Positions 1-7,457 of a stretch of DNA of 16,133 bases are shown here, one piece after another. Below the pieces are notes generated by a model. That model saw nothing but the letters and a program-made list of their open reading frames with translations. It searched no databases and was not told the origin of the DNA. The DNA comes from Clostridiales bacterium (GTDB lineage: Bacteria; Bacillota_A; Clostridia; Christensenellales; Borkfalkiaceae), in the NCBI GenBank assembly GCA_015055785.1, contig SVHQ01000018.1:1-16133 (forward strand). Direction: 5' to 3'. Every line of letters starts with the position of its first letter. The stretch's first letter is position 1. Position numbers and translations under genes: made by a program.

Positions 1-734
1 GTCTGCGGCAACGTGCCAACCGTCATAAGGAAAGCATTTTTCACCATGGTTGTAAAATTGAGCTGATAGTTTACGCCAAGCGCAATCATCCAAAGGGTCA
101 TCATCGATGCAAGCGTAATAAACAAATAGCTCGTCCCTTGCGAAATCATCAAAAACACCTTCTGCGTTTTCGTCACGTTCCCTGTCGCTAAAGCTAAATC
201 GGATACGTTAATGAGCATACCGCAAAGGAATAAGATAACAGTGAAGAACAACGTTGTCTGTAATGCGTTTTTATAATTTAACTTCACGCCGCGCCAGAAA
301 TCGTTGCCAACGAAAATACCTTCCGTCCACACCATGTTACGGATAACGTACATACCGCCTGCAAGCCCCACCGACGCAATAAACATCGAGAGTATCAACC
401 CAATATACAACATGAGGTTGCCTTGCATTACAAGCATTTCCGATACACCCATTTGCGCAGGATATGCAGGATACCCTATCGTCAAGTTTGCACCGAACGG
501 ATAACTGATACCGTTCGCTTCATGCATTAGTGCGTTAAAAATCAAAACAATCAACATGGGGATAAAGAAAACGAGCATAAGCAAGTTTACCTTGACTATC
601 TTACCGAAATTCCCCTTAAAGATATCCCAAAAAAGCTGCCAACGGTTGGTCGGCAACGTACTTCTTGCATATTCTTCGCTTCTCTCTTTCCCTTCTAACA
701 TTCGGGTAATAAACCCTTTCTTTTGTTGCGCCAT
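1..734 (-). CDS. DUF624/YesL-like membrane protein (C-terminus beyond window)
   Basis: An open frame of 244 codons runs from an ATG at 734 to the left edge without a stop, so the C-terminus is missing. The start is set by GGAG at 742-745, seven bases upstream. I see a soluble, charged N-terminus (residues 1-45) and four hydrophobic segments at about 48-68, 107-130, 157-175 and 194-220. The stretch after the second segment (GLAGGMYVIRNMVWTEG, then DFWRGVKLNYKNAL) resembles the conserved cytoplasmic loop of DUF624 (YesL) proteins, in which an aromatic, basic loop joins two helices. DUF624 proteins are integral membrane proteins of unproven function, often found beside sugar ABC transporters in Bacillota; such neighbours would lie outside the window. 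It is divergent from the lysine operon and has its own promoter. The family call is by memory of the motif; the membrane topology is secure. Confidence 0.7.
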   Translation of the reverse strand, partial: MAQQKKGFITRMLEGKERSEEYARSTLPTNRWQLFWDIFKGNFGKIVKVNLLMLVFFIPMLIVLIFNALMHEANGISYPFGANLTIGYPAYPAQMGVSEMLVMQGNLMLYIGLILSMFIASVGLAGGMYVIRNMVWTEGIFVGNDFWRGVKLNYKNALQTTLFFTVILFLCGMLINVSDLALATGNVTKTQKVFLMISQGTSYLFITLASMMTLWMIALGVNYQLNFTTMVKNAFLMTVGTLPQ

Positions 735-856
735 TTCAAAACTCCATTTCTTATTATCGCGCGCATTTTATTCAAAGAATAAAACAACGGTTATTTATAC
801 CACCTTTTCGCGCGCGCTAAACGTTAATTAAACGTTATATTAATACTATTGTTACT

Positions 857-885
857 ATTCTACTACAAAATTGTGATTATTTCAA
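857..885 (-). promoter_or_regulatory. Promoter for the DUF624-like gene
   Basis: On the minus strand a -35 TTGAAA (880-885) and a -10 TAGAAT (857-862) are separated by exactly 17 bases. Transcription would start near 850 and give a leader of about 115 nt before the ATG at 734. The leader holds an AT-rich hairpin (TTTTATTC at 766-773 pairing with GAATAAAA at 777-784), two CGCGCG tracts and a doubled AAACGTTA motif (819-838) that could be an operator. The operator role is speculation. Confidence 0.6.
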
Positions 886-945
886 GGAATTTTCAAAAAA
901 AAATTCAAATAAAATGGATAAGTTTGAAAATTTCTTGAAAATTCT

Positions 946-974
946 TTGACTTTTATGAAAAGATATGCTACAAT
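946..974 (+). promoter_or_regulatory. Sigma-A type promoter of the asd-dapA-dapB operon
   Basis: TTGACT at 946-951 and TACAAT at 969-974 lie 17 bases apart, close to the housekeeping consensus. The predicted start near 981 falls right at the base of the lysine riboswitch, which fits a transcript beginning with the aptamer. The preceding 60 bases are A/T tracts that could act as an UP element. Confidence 0.85.
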
Positions 975-982
975 TAACCCGT

Positions 983-1155
983 TAAATAGAGGAGCGGCTG
1001 AACATCAGTACGCACGCATGAGTGGATTTTGGACAATATCCGCGTTACAATGCGCGCAGAAAGGGTATCTCCGCCGAAGCGTAAATCCGTCCGCCTTACG
1101 CTGGGCATACGGGAGAATACCCGTGTGACTGTCACCGTCCGTGAAGTGCTATTTA
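983..1155 (+). ncRNA. Lysine riboswitch (L-box aptamer)
   Basis: The conserved L-box pieces appear in order: AGAGG-GC at 988-995, GAAAGGG around 1059-1065, CGCCGAAGC at 1072-1080, CTGGGC at 1101-1106, GACTGTC at 1127-1133, and AGTGCTATT at 1145-1153. The closing P1 helix is visible: TAAATAG (983-989) pairs with CTATTTA (1149-1155). Inside are a hairpin GCGTAA/TTACGC (1079-1084 with 1096-1101) and another ACGGG/CCCGT (1109-1113 with 1120-1124). The family binds free lysine and here precedes lysine-pathway genes. With the terminator at 1203-1230, the expected logic is that lysine stabilises P1 and stops transcription before asd. Confidence 0.95.
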
Positions 1156-1202
1156 CTATTACCGAATTATCTTTTTTTCGGCAGTTTAGATTGTTACTTT
1201 CA

Positions 1203-1230
1203 GGCGGGAACACTACTCCCGTCTTTTATT
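1203..1230 (+). terminator. Intrinsic terminator of the lysine riboswitch
   Basis: GGCGGGA (1203-1209) pairs with TCCCGTC (1217-1223), including one G-U pair, over a seven-base loop and followed by TTTTATTT. It lies about 50 nt after the aptamer and 43 nt before the asd start, the usual position of an L-box expression platform. A smaller hairpin (CCGAA 1162-1166 with TTCGG 1177-1181) lies between. I could not define the antiterminator pairing with certainty. Confidence 0.8.
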
Positions 1231-1272
1231 TATGAAACTGGTTATTTTTTACAAAAAAGGAGATTTTTGATT

Positions 1273-2352
1273 ATGAAACAGTTTAACGTTGGCGTTATTG
1301 GCGCTACTGGTATGGTCGGTCAGCGATTTATGATGCTCCTTGCAGACCACCCTTGGTTTAACGTTACGGCTTTGGCAGCTTCTGCGCGTTCCGCAGGCAA
1401 AACCTACGTGGAAGCAGTGGGCGATAAATGGGCTTTTGAAACCCCTATCCCCGAAAAATATCACACTATGGTAGTGATGGATGCGGAAGCGGATATGGAT
1501 AAAATCGCAGCAAGCGTTGATTTCGTTTTCTGCGCTGTCAATATGGATAAAGCAAAAATTCGCGCTTTGGAAGAAGCGTATGCGAAAAAGGAAGTTCCCG
1601 TTGTTTCCAACAACTCTGCACACCGTTTCACTGCGGACGTGCCCATGATTATTCCCGAAATCAACGCGGACCATTTGAACGTTATCCCCTCGCAAAAAGC
1701 ACGCCTTGGCACCAAACGCGGCTTTATCGCTGTGAAATCCAACTGTTCTTTGCAATCCTACGTGCCTTTATTGCACCCCTTGAAAGAATTTGGCGTAAAG
1801 GAAGCGGCGGTTTGCACCTATCAAGCGATTTCTGGCGCTGGCAAAACGTTCACGACGATGCCTGAAATCCTCGACAACGTCATTCCTTATATCGGCGGCG
1901 AGGAAGAAAAAAGCGAGAAAGAACCTTTGAAAATTTGGGGTAGCATTGAAAACGGCGAAATTGTTTCCGCCTCCTCCCCTGCCATCACGGCGCAATGCCT
2001 CCGCGTACCTGTTTCCGACGGTCATACGGCGGCTGTGTTCGTTAAATTCGACAAAAAACCTACTAAGGAAGAAATCCTTAACGCTTGGGCTAATTTCAAA
2101 GGCGAACCGCAAACGCTTGGCTTGCCCTCTGCCCCCGCTCAGTTCTTGAAATATTTCGAAGAGGACAACCGTCCGCAAGCAAAGCTTGACAGAATGGAAG
2201 GCAACGGCATGAGCGTTACTGCAGGCAGACTTCGCGAGGACAGCGTTTACGATTATAAATTTATCGGTCTTTCCCACAACACCCTGCGCGGTGCGGCAGG
2301 CGGCGCGGTGCTTTTGGCGGAATTGTTGGCGGCTAAAGGCTATATGGACTAA
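1273..2352 (+). CDS. asd: Aspartate-semialdehyde dehydrogenase, archaeal/fungal type
   Basis: This cytoplasmic enzyme reduces aspartyl phosphate to aspartate semialdehyde with NADPH, the shared step to lysine/DAP, threonine and methionine. The ATG at 1273 is chosen because a strong AAAAGGAGA lies 10 bases upstream and the protein then begins directly with the Rossmann fold; the open frame extends further back only through the riboswitch terminator. The product is 359 aa. I see GATGMVG (residues 10-16) for NADP, SNNS at 112-115, the catalytic cysteine in KSNCS (Cys158), QAISGAG at 184-190, and the catalytic His251 in VSDGH. The pattern LDNVIPYIGGEEEK and the closing GLSHNTLRGAAGG match the archaeal/yeast Hom2-type enzymes rather than the E. 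coli type. It is first in the lysine-riboswitch operon and is followed after 56 nt by dapA. Confidence 0.95.
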   Translation: MKQFNVGVIGATGMVGQRFMMLLADHPWFNVTALAASARSAGKTYVEAVGDKWAFETPIPEKYHTMVVMDAEADMDKIAASVDFVFCAVNMDKAKIRALEEAYAKKEVPVVSNNSAHRFTADVPMIIPEINADHLNVIPSQKARLGTKRGFIAVKSNCSLQSYVPLLHPLKEFGVKEAAVCTYQAISGAGKTFTTMPEILDNVIPYIGGEEEKSEKEPLKIWGSIENGEIVSASSPAITAQCLRVPVSDGHTAAVFVKFDKKPTKEEILNAWANFKGEPQTLGLPSAPAQFLKYFEEDNRPQAKLDRMEGNGMSVTAGRLREDSVYDYKFIGLSHNTLRGAAGGAVLLAELLAAKGYMD

Positions 2353-2408
2353 AAAAGTCACGTCTAAAAACGTGGCGGCATACAATAGAAACAGGGAGAA
2401 TTATCAAT

Positions 2409-3299
2409 ATGAAAGGATTTTTTAAAGGTAGCGCAACGGCAATCATCACACCTTTCACCGATACGGCGGTGAACTACGACGTTCTCGATGAATTGATTGA
2501 ATATCAAATTGCAGGCGGTACGGATGCCATTATCTTCCTCGGCACTACAGGCGAACCCTCCACAATGTCTTTCGCCGAAGAACATATCCTTATGGAACAT
2601 GCCGTTAAAAAAGTGAATGGCAGAGCGAAAGTCATTTTTGGCTGTGGCAGTAACAACACCGCGGATGCCATCATGACAGCACAAAAGGCAGAAAGCTACG
2701 GTGCGGACGGTCTTTTGGCGGTTACCCCCTATTACAATAAGTGTACGCAAAACGGTTTGGTGGCGTATTATAAGGCGATTTGCGAATCGGTGTCTATCCC
2801 CGTTATCGCTTATAACGTTCCTGGCAGAACGGGCGTGGAAATCCAGCCTGCTACCATGGCGAAAATTGCGGAAATTCCCAACATCGCAGGTATCAAAGAC
2901 GCAGGCGGCAACATGAGCAAAACCATGGAAACTTTCCGCCTTGTGCGCGAGAAATGCGACGTATATTCAGGCGAAGACGCTTTGAACTTGCCCATTCTTT
3001 TGTGCGGCGGCGCAGGCGTTATTTCCGTACTCTCCAATATCGTTCCTGCAAAAGTGAAAGAACTTTGCAATCTCGTTTTTGACGGCAAAATTGCAGAAGC
3101 GATTACCCTCAATGACAGCTTGCTTCCCCTTGCAAATGCTTGCTTTGTGGAAGTCAACCCTATCCCTGTAAAGGAAGCGATGAATATTCTTGGCTTTAAC
3201 GCAGGCACCCCCCGCGCACCCTTGACAAAAATTGAGGATGCAAACCGTGAAAAACTCGTTACAGCTATGAAAAACTTTGGTTTGGAGTGTAAGGCGTAA
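2409..3299 (+). CDS. dapA: 4-hydroxy-tetrahydrodipicolinate synthase
   Basis: DapA condenses pyruvate with aspartate semialdehyde, the first step committed to DAP/lysine, in the cytoplasm. The protein of 296 aa has the normal family length and (beta/alpha)8 barrel markers: GTTGEPST at 45-52, the active-site tyrosine in AYNVPGRTG (Tyr135), and the Schiff-base lysine in AGIKDAGG (Lys163). A GGGAG sequence lies 10 bases before the ATG. The gene ends in TAATG, with its last stop base shared with the dapB start, so the two are translationally coupled. It directly uses the product of the upstream asd and is controlled by the same riboswitch. Nothing is missing or unusual in the active site. Confidence 0.97.
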   Translation: MKGFFKGSATAIITPFTDTAVNYDVLDELIEYQIAGGTDAIIFLGTTGEPSTMSFAEEHILMEHAVKKVNGRAKVIFGCGSNNTADAIMTAQKAESYGADGLLAVTPYYNKCTQNGLVAYYKAICESVSIPVIAYNVPGRTGVEIQPATMAKIAEIPNIAGIKDAGGNMSKTMETFRLVREKCDVYSGEDALNLPILLCGGAGVISVLSNIVPAKVKELCNLVFDGKIAEAITLNDSLLPLANACFVEVNPIPVKEAMNILGFNAGTPRAPLTKIEDANREKLVTAMKNFGLECKA

Positions 3300-4063
3300 T
3301 GGAAAAAATCAGAGTTATTCTTTGCGGCGCGTGCGGTAAGATGGGCGGAAACGTGCTTTCACTCTTGGAAAACGACAGCGAAGCCATGGCTGTGTGCGGC
3401 GTGGATTTATTGCCAAAAGAAATTGGTATTCCCGTGTATAAGTCCTTTGCGGAAATCACGGAAAAAGCAGACGTCATCATCGATTTTTCTTCCCCTGTGG
3501 GCTTGCAAGAGCGTTTGGACTATGCAAAGCAGAATAAACTTGGCATTGTTTTGGCTTCGACGGGTTTCACGGCGGATGATTTAAAATTGGTGGAAGCCTA
3601 TTCCAAGGACGTCGCGATTTTTAAAACGGCAAACCTTTCATTGGGTGTAAATTTGATGCAAGCCCTCATTAAAACGGCTGCGGAAGTGCTTGGCGATGCT
3701 TACGACGTGGAAATTGTCGAAAGACATCATAATTTAAAGAAAGATGCACCCAGCGGTACAGCTTTGATGCTCGCGGATACCATTAACGAAGCTTTTGACA
3801 ATCAAAAGCGCATTGTAAACGGCAGAGAAGGCATTGTCGGCGCGCGTGAAAAGAGCGAAATCGGTATGCATGCCGTACGCGGCGGCACGATTGTAGGCGA
3901 ACATGAAGTGATGTTTGCAGGTGAAGACGAAATTATCACCATCACCCATAGCGCAAGAAGTAAGCGTGTTTTTGCCGTTGGCGCAATCCGTGCGGCGAAG
4001 TTTTTACCTAAAAAGGTGGCAGGCATGTACGAGATGAAGCATCTTTTAGCCGAAGAAAACTAA
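3299..4063 (+). CDS. dapB: 4-hydroxy-tetrahydrodipicolinate reductase
   Basis: DapB reduces the DapA product to tetrahydrodipicolinate with NAD(P)H. The protein is 254 aa, in the usual 240-270 range. The N-terminal nucleotide-binding motif is GACGKMG (residues 10-16), and ASTGF lies at 86-90. The family signature is EIVERHHNLKKDAPSGT (138-154), containing the catalytic His143/His144 and Lys147. The start overlaps the dapA stop by one base (TAATG), with GGAG 11 bases upstream in the dapA tail. It is the last gene of the operon; a strong hairpin follows 20 bases after the stop. The later DAP steps (dapD/E/F or dapL, and lysA) are not in the window. Confidence 0.97.
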   Translation: MEKIRVILCGACGKMGGNVLSLLENDSEAMAVCGVDLLPKEIGIPVYKSFAEITEKADVIIDFSSPVGLQERLDYAKQNKLGIVLASTGFTADDLKLVEAYSKDVAIFKTANLSLGVNLMQALIKTAAEVLGDAYDVEIVERHHNLKKDAPSGTALMLADTINEAFDNQKRIVNGREGIVGAREKSEIGMHAVRGGTIVGEHEVMFAGEDEIITITHSARSKRVFAVGAIRAAKFLPKKVAGMYEMKHLLAEEN

Positions 4064-4083
4064 AATTTTTCAATATAAATTTC

Positions 4084-4116
4084 AACACCCGAACCGAGCT
4101 GGTTCGGGTGTTATTT
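4084..4116 (+). terminator. Strong hairpin terminator after dapB
   Basis: AACACCCGAACC (4084-4095) pairs perfectly with GGTTCGGGTGTT (4101-4112), a 12-bp stem with a five-base loop, followed by a short ATTT tract. It begins 20 bases after the dapB stop. The stem also sits downstream of the converging minus-strand gene ending at 4309, so it may stop transcription from both sides, although the minus-strand side has only a weak U tract. Confidence 0.8.
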
Positions 4117-4142
4117 GTTGTGATAAATTATTCTATCTTTCC

Positions 4143-4241
4143 TGTCATTGCGAGCAAAACAAAGTGAAGCGTGGCAATCTCGTATAATTATTCGCCCTAT
4201 TCTTTACGAGATTGCTTCGTCCTTACGTCCACGCAATAACA
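4143..4241. repeat. Palindromic TTGCGAG-type repeat element
   Basis: The left arm starts TGTCATTGCGAG and ends GGCAATCTCGTA; the right arm starts TACGAGATTGC (from 4205) and ends CGCAATAACA. The arms are imperfect inverted copies around an AT-rich centre of about 20 bases. From memory, sequences with TCATTGCGAG and GCAATCTCGT ends are scattered as noncoding palindromic repeats in many unrelated bacterial genomes. It carries no protein and lies between convergent genes, a tolerated site for such elements. Only one copy is in this window. Confidence 0.6.
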
Positions 4242-4308
4242 AACACAGTAAATAGCAAGCTATCGCAATAAAGCTCTTTTTCTCACAAATGCAGACTTTT
4301 GCAGACTT
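4242..4308. repeat. Short tandem 10-mer before the convergent gene end
   Basis: The remaining spacer holds the ten-base unit GCAGACTTTT twice in a row at 4291-4310, overlapping the final bases of the minus-strand gene. No hairpin or gene is evident here. It is probably a simple local duplication. Confidence 0.5.
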
Positions 4309-5880
4309 TTATAGACAACCTTTCGCTTTTACGAGCTCGATAAATACCTTTGCCGTAACGCAGGCATCGTCAAATGCCCTATGATGATTGAACGTGAAGC
4401 CGTAATAATCGGCTACGCTGTTTAATTTATAATTGGGCAAAAGTCCCCTTAAAACTTCTTGCGATAAATTCAGCGTATCGTATAATTTCTTATCGAACAT
4501 ATAGCCGTTCTGCTCGCCGTAATAGGAAACGAAACGATAGTCGAACATGACGTTATGCCCAACAAGACAAGCTCCGTCCGTGAATTTAAAGAAATCGGCA
4601 AGCACCTGCTCAATGGGCGGTGCGCCTATCAAATCTTCGTCCTTAATCCCCGTTAAATTGATAATTTCAGGCGAAAGACGCTCTTTACATTCCACAAAGG
4701 AAGAAAATTTCTCCGTCATTTCCCCATTCACCAATTTCACCGCGCCAATTTCAATGATTTTATCCATACGCCCCATGGCAGGATTGTTATTCAAACCCGT
4801 CGTTTCCAAGTCGAATACAACAAACGTACCCTTTTTCAAATCATCGGGTTTGTCTAAATTGTCAAAAAGCCCTGCTTGCGTATAATCGACGTAAGGCTCG
4901 GGGAACACTGTGTGATAAAATTTAGGCACGGGTTTGCCCTTTCTTGCCTCGGGTGTGAAGTCCGCGGGGGGCGCGCCGTAATTGATTTTTGCCGCTTTAA
5001 AGGACATCGAGCCTTTGTATTCCTCATTCGCGCCGATAATCATAATCTTATCGCCTGCCTTAATCTCACGCACCTTTTCCACCGTCGCCTTTTTCGGGAA
5101 ATAGGTGCAACGAATCATGCCCGTACCGTCCGTCAGCGAGATAGAAAAACGGGTCTTTTCTACGTCCTCGCCCGTCTTTTCGTTGTGGCGGGTATAGGCT
5201 ATCTCTTCAATAAAATTTACGTTACCGCAAATCGCATAAGTACCCTCTGCATTCAAGCAATCTGCCATGTAAATGGCTTTCGTGATGTATTCGTCCATGC
5301 CGTCAATCTTCCCATAATCACAAATAGGAAATTGACGGATTTCTATGGGTATCGTTTCCTCGTGCGTTTCCTCGGGGAGCTCGTCTAAAACGCTTTCATC
5401 GCGCTCCTTTTCCACGATACGGACGTTGCCGTAAAACGCACCGCAAAAAATACTGCCAAGATACGCACTCGTTTCGTCTAAAATTTTACCCGAACTAAAC
5501 AGCGATTGTTCACCTGAAGCGATATCGACGTAGAAATGTGCGCCGCTTTGCAGCATCTCCACTTCAATATTTTTTTCTTCCAAAAATGCCGTCGCTGCAG
5601 GAAAACTTCTTTTTATATAATCGTATATTTTATTCTTGATAATGGCGGCATCAGGCACCCGTTTGACAATACGCACTTGCGCGGAAAAACCGCTCGGCAG
5701 ATATTTTTGGGATATCGCTTGCGCTTGCTTCTCTTCCATCGCTGTGTACGTTTTATCGGTGACGAGGAAAAACTCCGCAATGCCACCTCTTTTATACACG
5801 GAAATACCGCACAGAATGGCATTTTTTAAACCACCCAGCGCGCGGATTTCTTCTAAATATTGTGCTAATTTATTCGCCAT
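4309..5880 (-). CDS. PolC-like protein: N-terminal domain, OB fold and DEDDh exonuclease, no polymerase
   Basis: The 523-aa product looks like the front of Gram-positive DNA polymerase III PolC (about 1400 aa) with the polymerase missing. Residues 1-180 resemble the PolC N-terminal region. Residues about 195-302 look like an OB fold (KTRFSISLTDGTGMIRCTYF, then AGDKIMIIGANEEYKGSMSFKA). Residues 350-520 are a complete proofreading-type 3'-5' exonuclease: VVFDLETTGL (Asp357, Glu359), GHNVMFD (Asp447), and HHRAFDDA (His500, Asp505). The PHP domain that flanks the exonuclease in PolC, and all palm, fingers and tail domains, are absent; a linker of about 45 residues follows the OB fold. It ends at a normal TAA with no polymerase downstream, so this is a stand-alone form and not a frameshift. 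The start overlaps the ispG end by 11 bases, so it is probably translated by coupling. The likely role is DNA repair or accessory proofreading; this is inference. Confidence 0.85.
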   Translation of the reverse strand: MANKLAQYLEEIRALGGLKNAILCGISVYKRGGIAEFFLVTDKTYTAMEEKQAQAISQKYLPSGFSAQVRIVKRVPDAAIIKNKIYDYIKRSFPAATAFLEEKNIEVEMLQSGAHFYVDIASGEQSLFSSGKILDETSAYLGSIFCGAFYGNVRIVEKERDESVLDELPEETHEETIPIEIRQFPICDYGKIDGMDEYITKAIYMADCLNAEGTYAICGNVNFIEEIAYTRHNEKTGEDVEKTRFSISLTDGTGMIRCTYFPKKATVEKVREIKAGDKIMIIGANEEYKGSMSFKAAKINYGAPPADFTPEARKGKPVPKFYHTVFPEPYVDYTQAGLFDNLDKPDDLKKGTFVVFDLETTGLNNNPAMGRMDKIIEIGAVKLVNGEMTEKFSSFVECKERLSPEIINLTGIKDEDLIGAPPIEQVLADFFKFTDGACLVGHNVMFDYRFVSYYGEQNGYMFDKKLYDTLNLSQEVLRGLLPNYKLNSVADYYGFTFNHHRAFDDACVTAKVFIELVKAKGCL

Positions 5881-6922
5881 CTAACAACAACCTAACTTCC
5901 TTAATAAATTCTTCTTCCGCGTGCTCTGCCGATATTTTTTTATAGGGTTCGCCTTTTTTAAACAATAGACAAACACCATTGCCGCCCGCTATCCCCAAAT
6001 CAGCGTCTTTTGCTTCGCCAGGTCCATTCACCACACAGCCCATCACAGCTATTTTTGCCTTTTTTCTATACGGCCGCACCGCTTCCGTCACCTTTTCCGC
6101 CAAAGCCATACTTTCCCACATACATCTTCCGCACGTCGGACAAGAAACTACTTCCACGTATTCCTCTTCCAAACCGCAAGCACGCAATATGTTCTGCGCC
6201 GCATACACCTCTCTCACGGGATCGTCCGTCAACGATACGCGAATGGTGTCACCAATGCCGTCCAACAGCAAACTGCCAATCCCCACCGCACTCTTAACAA
6301 TGCCTGCCGCCGTCGTACCCGCTTCCGTCACACCTACGTGCAAAGGATAGTCGGTTTTTCTTGCCAGAAAGCGATACGCTCGCACCGTCAAAGGTACGTC
6401 CGAAGCTTTTACAGAGATTGCGATATCTGTCACACCGAATTTCTCTAAAATCCCGACGTTGTATAACGCGCTTTCCACGAGTGCTTCTGCGCTTCTGCCG
6501 TACTTTTCCAAGAAGTTCTTTTCAATGCTGCCCGTGTTTGCACCAACGCGCACGGGGATTCGGTGACGCTTGATGCAATCGGCTACATATTTAATTTCTT
6601 GCTCACCGCCAATATTACCAGGGTTAATACGCACTTTGTCCGCACCGTTTTCTATCGCCATGACGGCAAGCTTTGGAGAAAAATGTATATCCGCCACGAG
6701 CGGCGCGTGGATACGAGAAACGACCTCTTTCACCGCCAAAGCATCTGCTTCGTCCGCAACCGCCACACGTACGATTTCACAGCCTGCATTTTCAAGTGCA
6801 GTGATTTGCGCAACCGTCTTTTCCACGTCCGACGTTTTCGTCGTCGTCATCGATTGTATTCTTATCTTTTCGCCGCCGCCAAGCATTACGTTGCCGACGG
6901 TGATTTTTTTTGTTTGATACAT
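5870..6922 (-). CDS. ispG: 4-hydroxy-3-methylbut-2-en-1-yl diphosphate synthase (IspG/GcpE)
   Basis: IspG converts MEcPP to HMBPP, the penultimate step of the non-mevalonate isoprenoid pathway, using a [4Fe-4S] cluster. The 350-aa length is normal for the bacterial two-domain form. The N-terminal barrel shows the conserved IQSMTTT (22-28), VADIHF (76-81) and RINPGNIG (98-105). The cluster ligands are SCPTCGR (Cys261, Cys264), MGCVVNGPGE (Cys296) and the unusual fourth ligand Glu303. GGAGAA lies six bases before the ATG. It follows nrdR by 45 bases and overlaps the exonuclease gene. No defects are seen, so this organism probably relies on the MEP pathway. Confidence 0.97.
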   Translation of the reverse strand: MYQTKKITVGNVMLGGGEKIRIQSMTTTKTSDVEKTVAQITALENAGCEIVRVAVADEADALAVKEVVSRIHAPLVADIHFSPKLAVMAIENGADKVRINPGNIGGEQEIKYVADCIKRHRIPVRVGANTGSIEKNFLEKYGRSAEALVESALYNVGILEKFGVTDIAISVKASDVPLTVRAYRFLARKTDYPLHVGVTEAGTTAAGIVKSAVGIGSLLLDGIGDTIRVSLTDDPVREVYAAQNILRACGLEEEYVEVVSCPTCGRCMWESMALAEKVTEAVRPYRKKAKIAVMGCVVNGPGEAKDADLGIAGGNGVCLLFKKGEPYKKISAEHAEEEFIKEVRLLLDGE

Positions 6923-6967
6923 GGCGTTTCTCCTTTTGTTTTCTCGCCAAAAAATGTTTTTACAGCG

Positions 6968-7438
6968 TTAATTTTTATCCTTTTTATCCGCTTTCATCAT
7001 CTGTTTTAATTCGGCCATGAAAGAGGAAAGGTCTTTAAAGGAGCGGTATACGGACGCGTAACGGACGTAGGAAACCTCGTCCACCTTTTTTAAACGCTCC
7101 ATCACCATTTCCCCAATCGCTTTCGTGGTAATCTCGCTTTCCATGCTGTTATACACTTGTTTGGAAATATCCGCCACCATATCGTCTATCACAGACATGG
7201 GCACGGGGCGTTTTTCGCAGGATTTGATAATGCCGTTACGGATTTTTTCCGCGTTGAAAGATTGGCGCGTACCATTATTCTTCACCACAAGCACGGGCGT
7301 CACTTCTATCGTTTCATACGTCGTAAATCTTCTGCCGCAACCCGTACATTCTCTTCTGCGGCGTATCGTTCTCCCATCGTCTGCCGAACGGGAATCCAAA
7401 ACTTTGCTATCCGTACAATCACAATATAAACATTTCAT
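6968..7438 (-). CDS. nrdR: Transcriptional repressor NrdR
   Basis: NrdR represses ribonucleotide reductase genes in response to ATP/dATP by binding NrdR boxes. The 156-aa product has a zinc ribbon with Cys3, Cys6, Cys31 and Cys34, the basic DNA-binding run GRTIRRRREC, and an ATP-cone domain (about residues 47-137, from VLVVKNNGTRQSFNAEKI). The ATG at 7438 is preferred over an in-frame ATG six bases earlier (7444): the GGAG at 7446-7449 is seven bases from the former and only one from the latter, and family members begin MKCPYC-like, as here MKCLYC. It lies after the lipoprotein gene, with a 23-bp repeat in the spacer, and before ispG. No ribonucleotide reductase gene is in the window, so its targets are elsewhere. 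Confidence 0.95.
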   Translation of the reverse strand: MKCLYCDCTDSKVLDSRSADDGRTIRRRRECTGCGRRFTTYETIEVTPVLVVKNNGTRQSFNAEKIRNGIIKSCEKRPVPMSVIDDMVADISKQVYNSMESEITTKAIGEMVMERLKKVDEVSYVRYASVYRSFKDLSSFMAELKQMMKADKKDKN

Positions 7439-7445
7439 AATCATT

Positions 7446-7449
7446 CTCC
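7446..7449 (-). promoter_or_regulatory. Ribosome binding site that selects the nrdR start
   Basis: GGAG followed by AATGATTATG offers two in-frame ATGs. Only the second (7436-7438) has normal spacing of seven bases, so it is taken as the start. Confidence 0.7.
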
Positions 7450-7457
7450 GTCTTTAA

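Noticed and set aside
1141..1272. Extended N-terminus of asd from an ATG at 1141
   Set aside because: The extra 44 codons cover the riboswitch terminator region, while the ATG at 1273 has a strong ribosome site and starts exactly at the Rossmann fold.
4291..4310. Tandem GCAGACTTTT as an origin iteron or regulatory site
   Set aside because: Only two units, no DnaA boxes or replication gene nearby; best seen as a local duplication.
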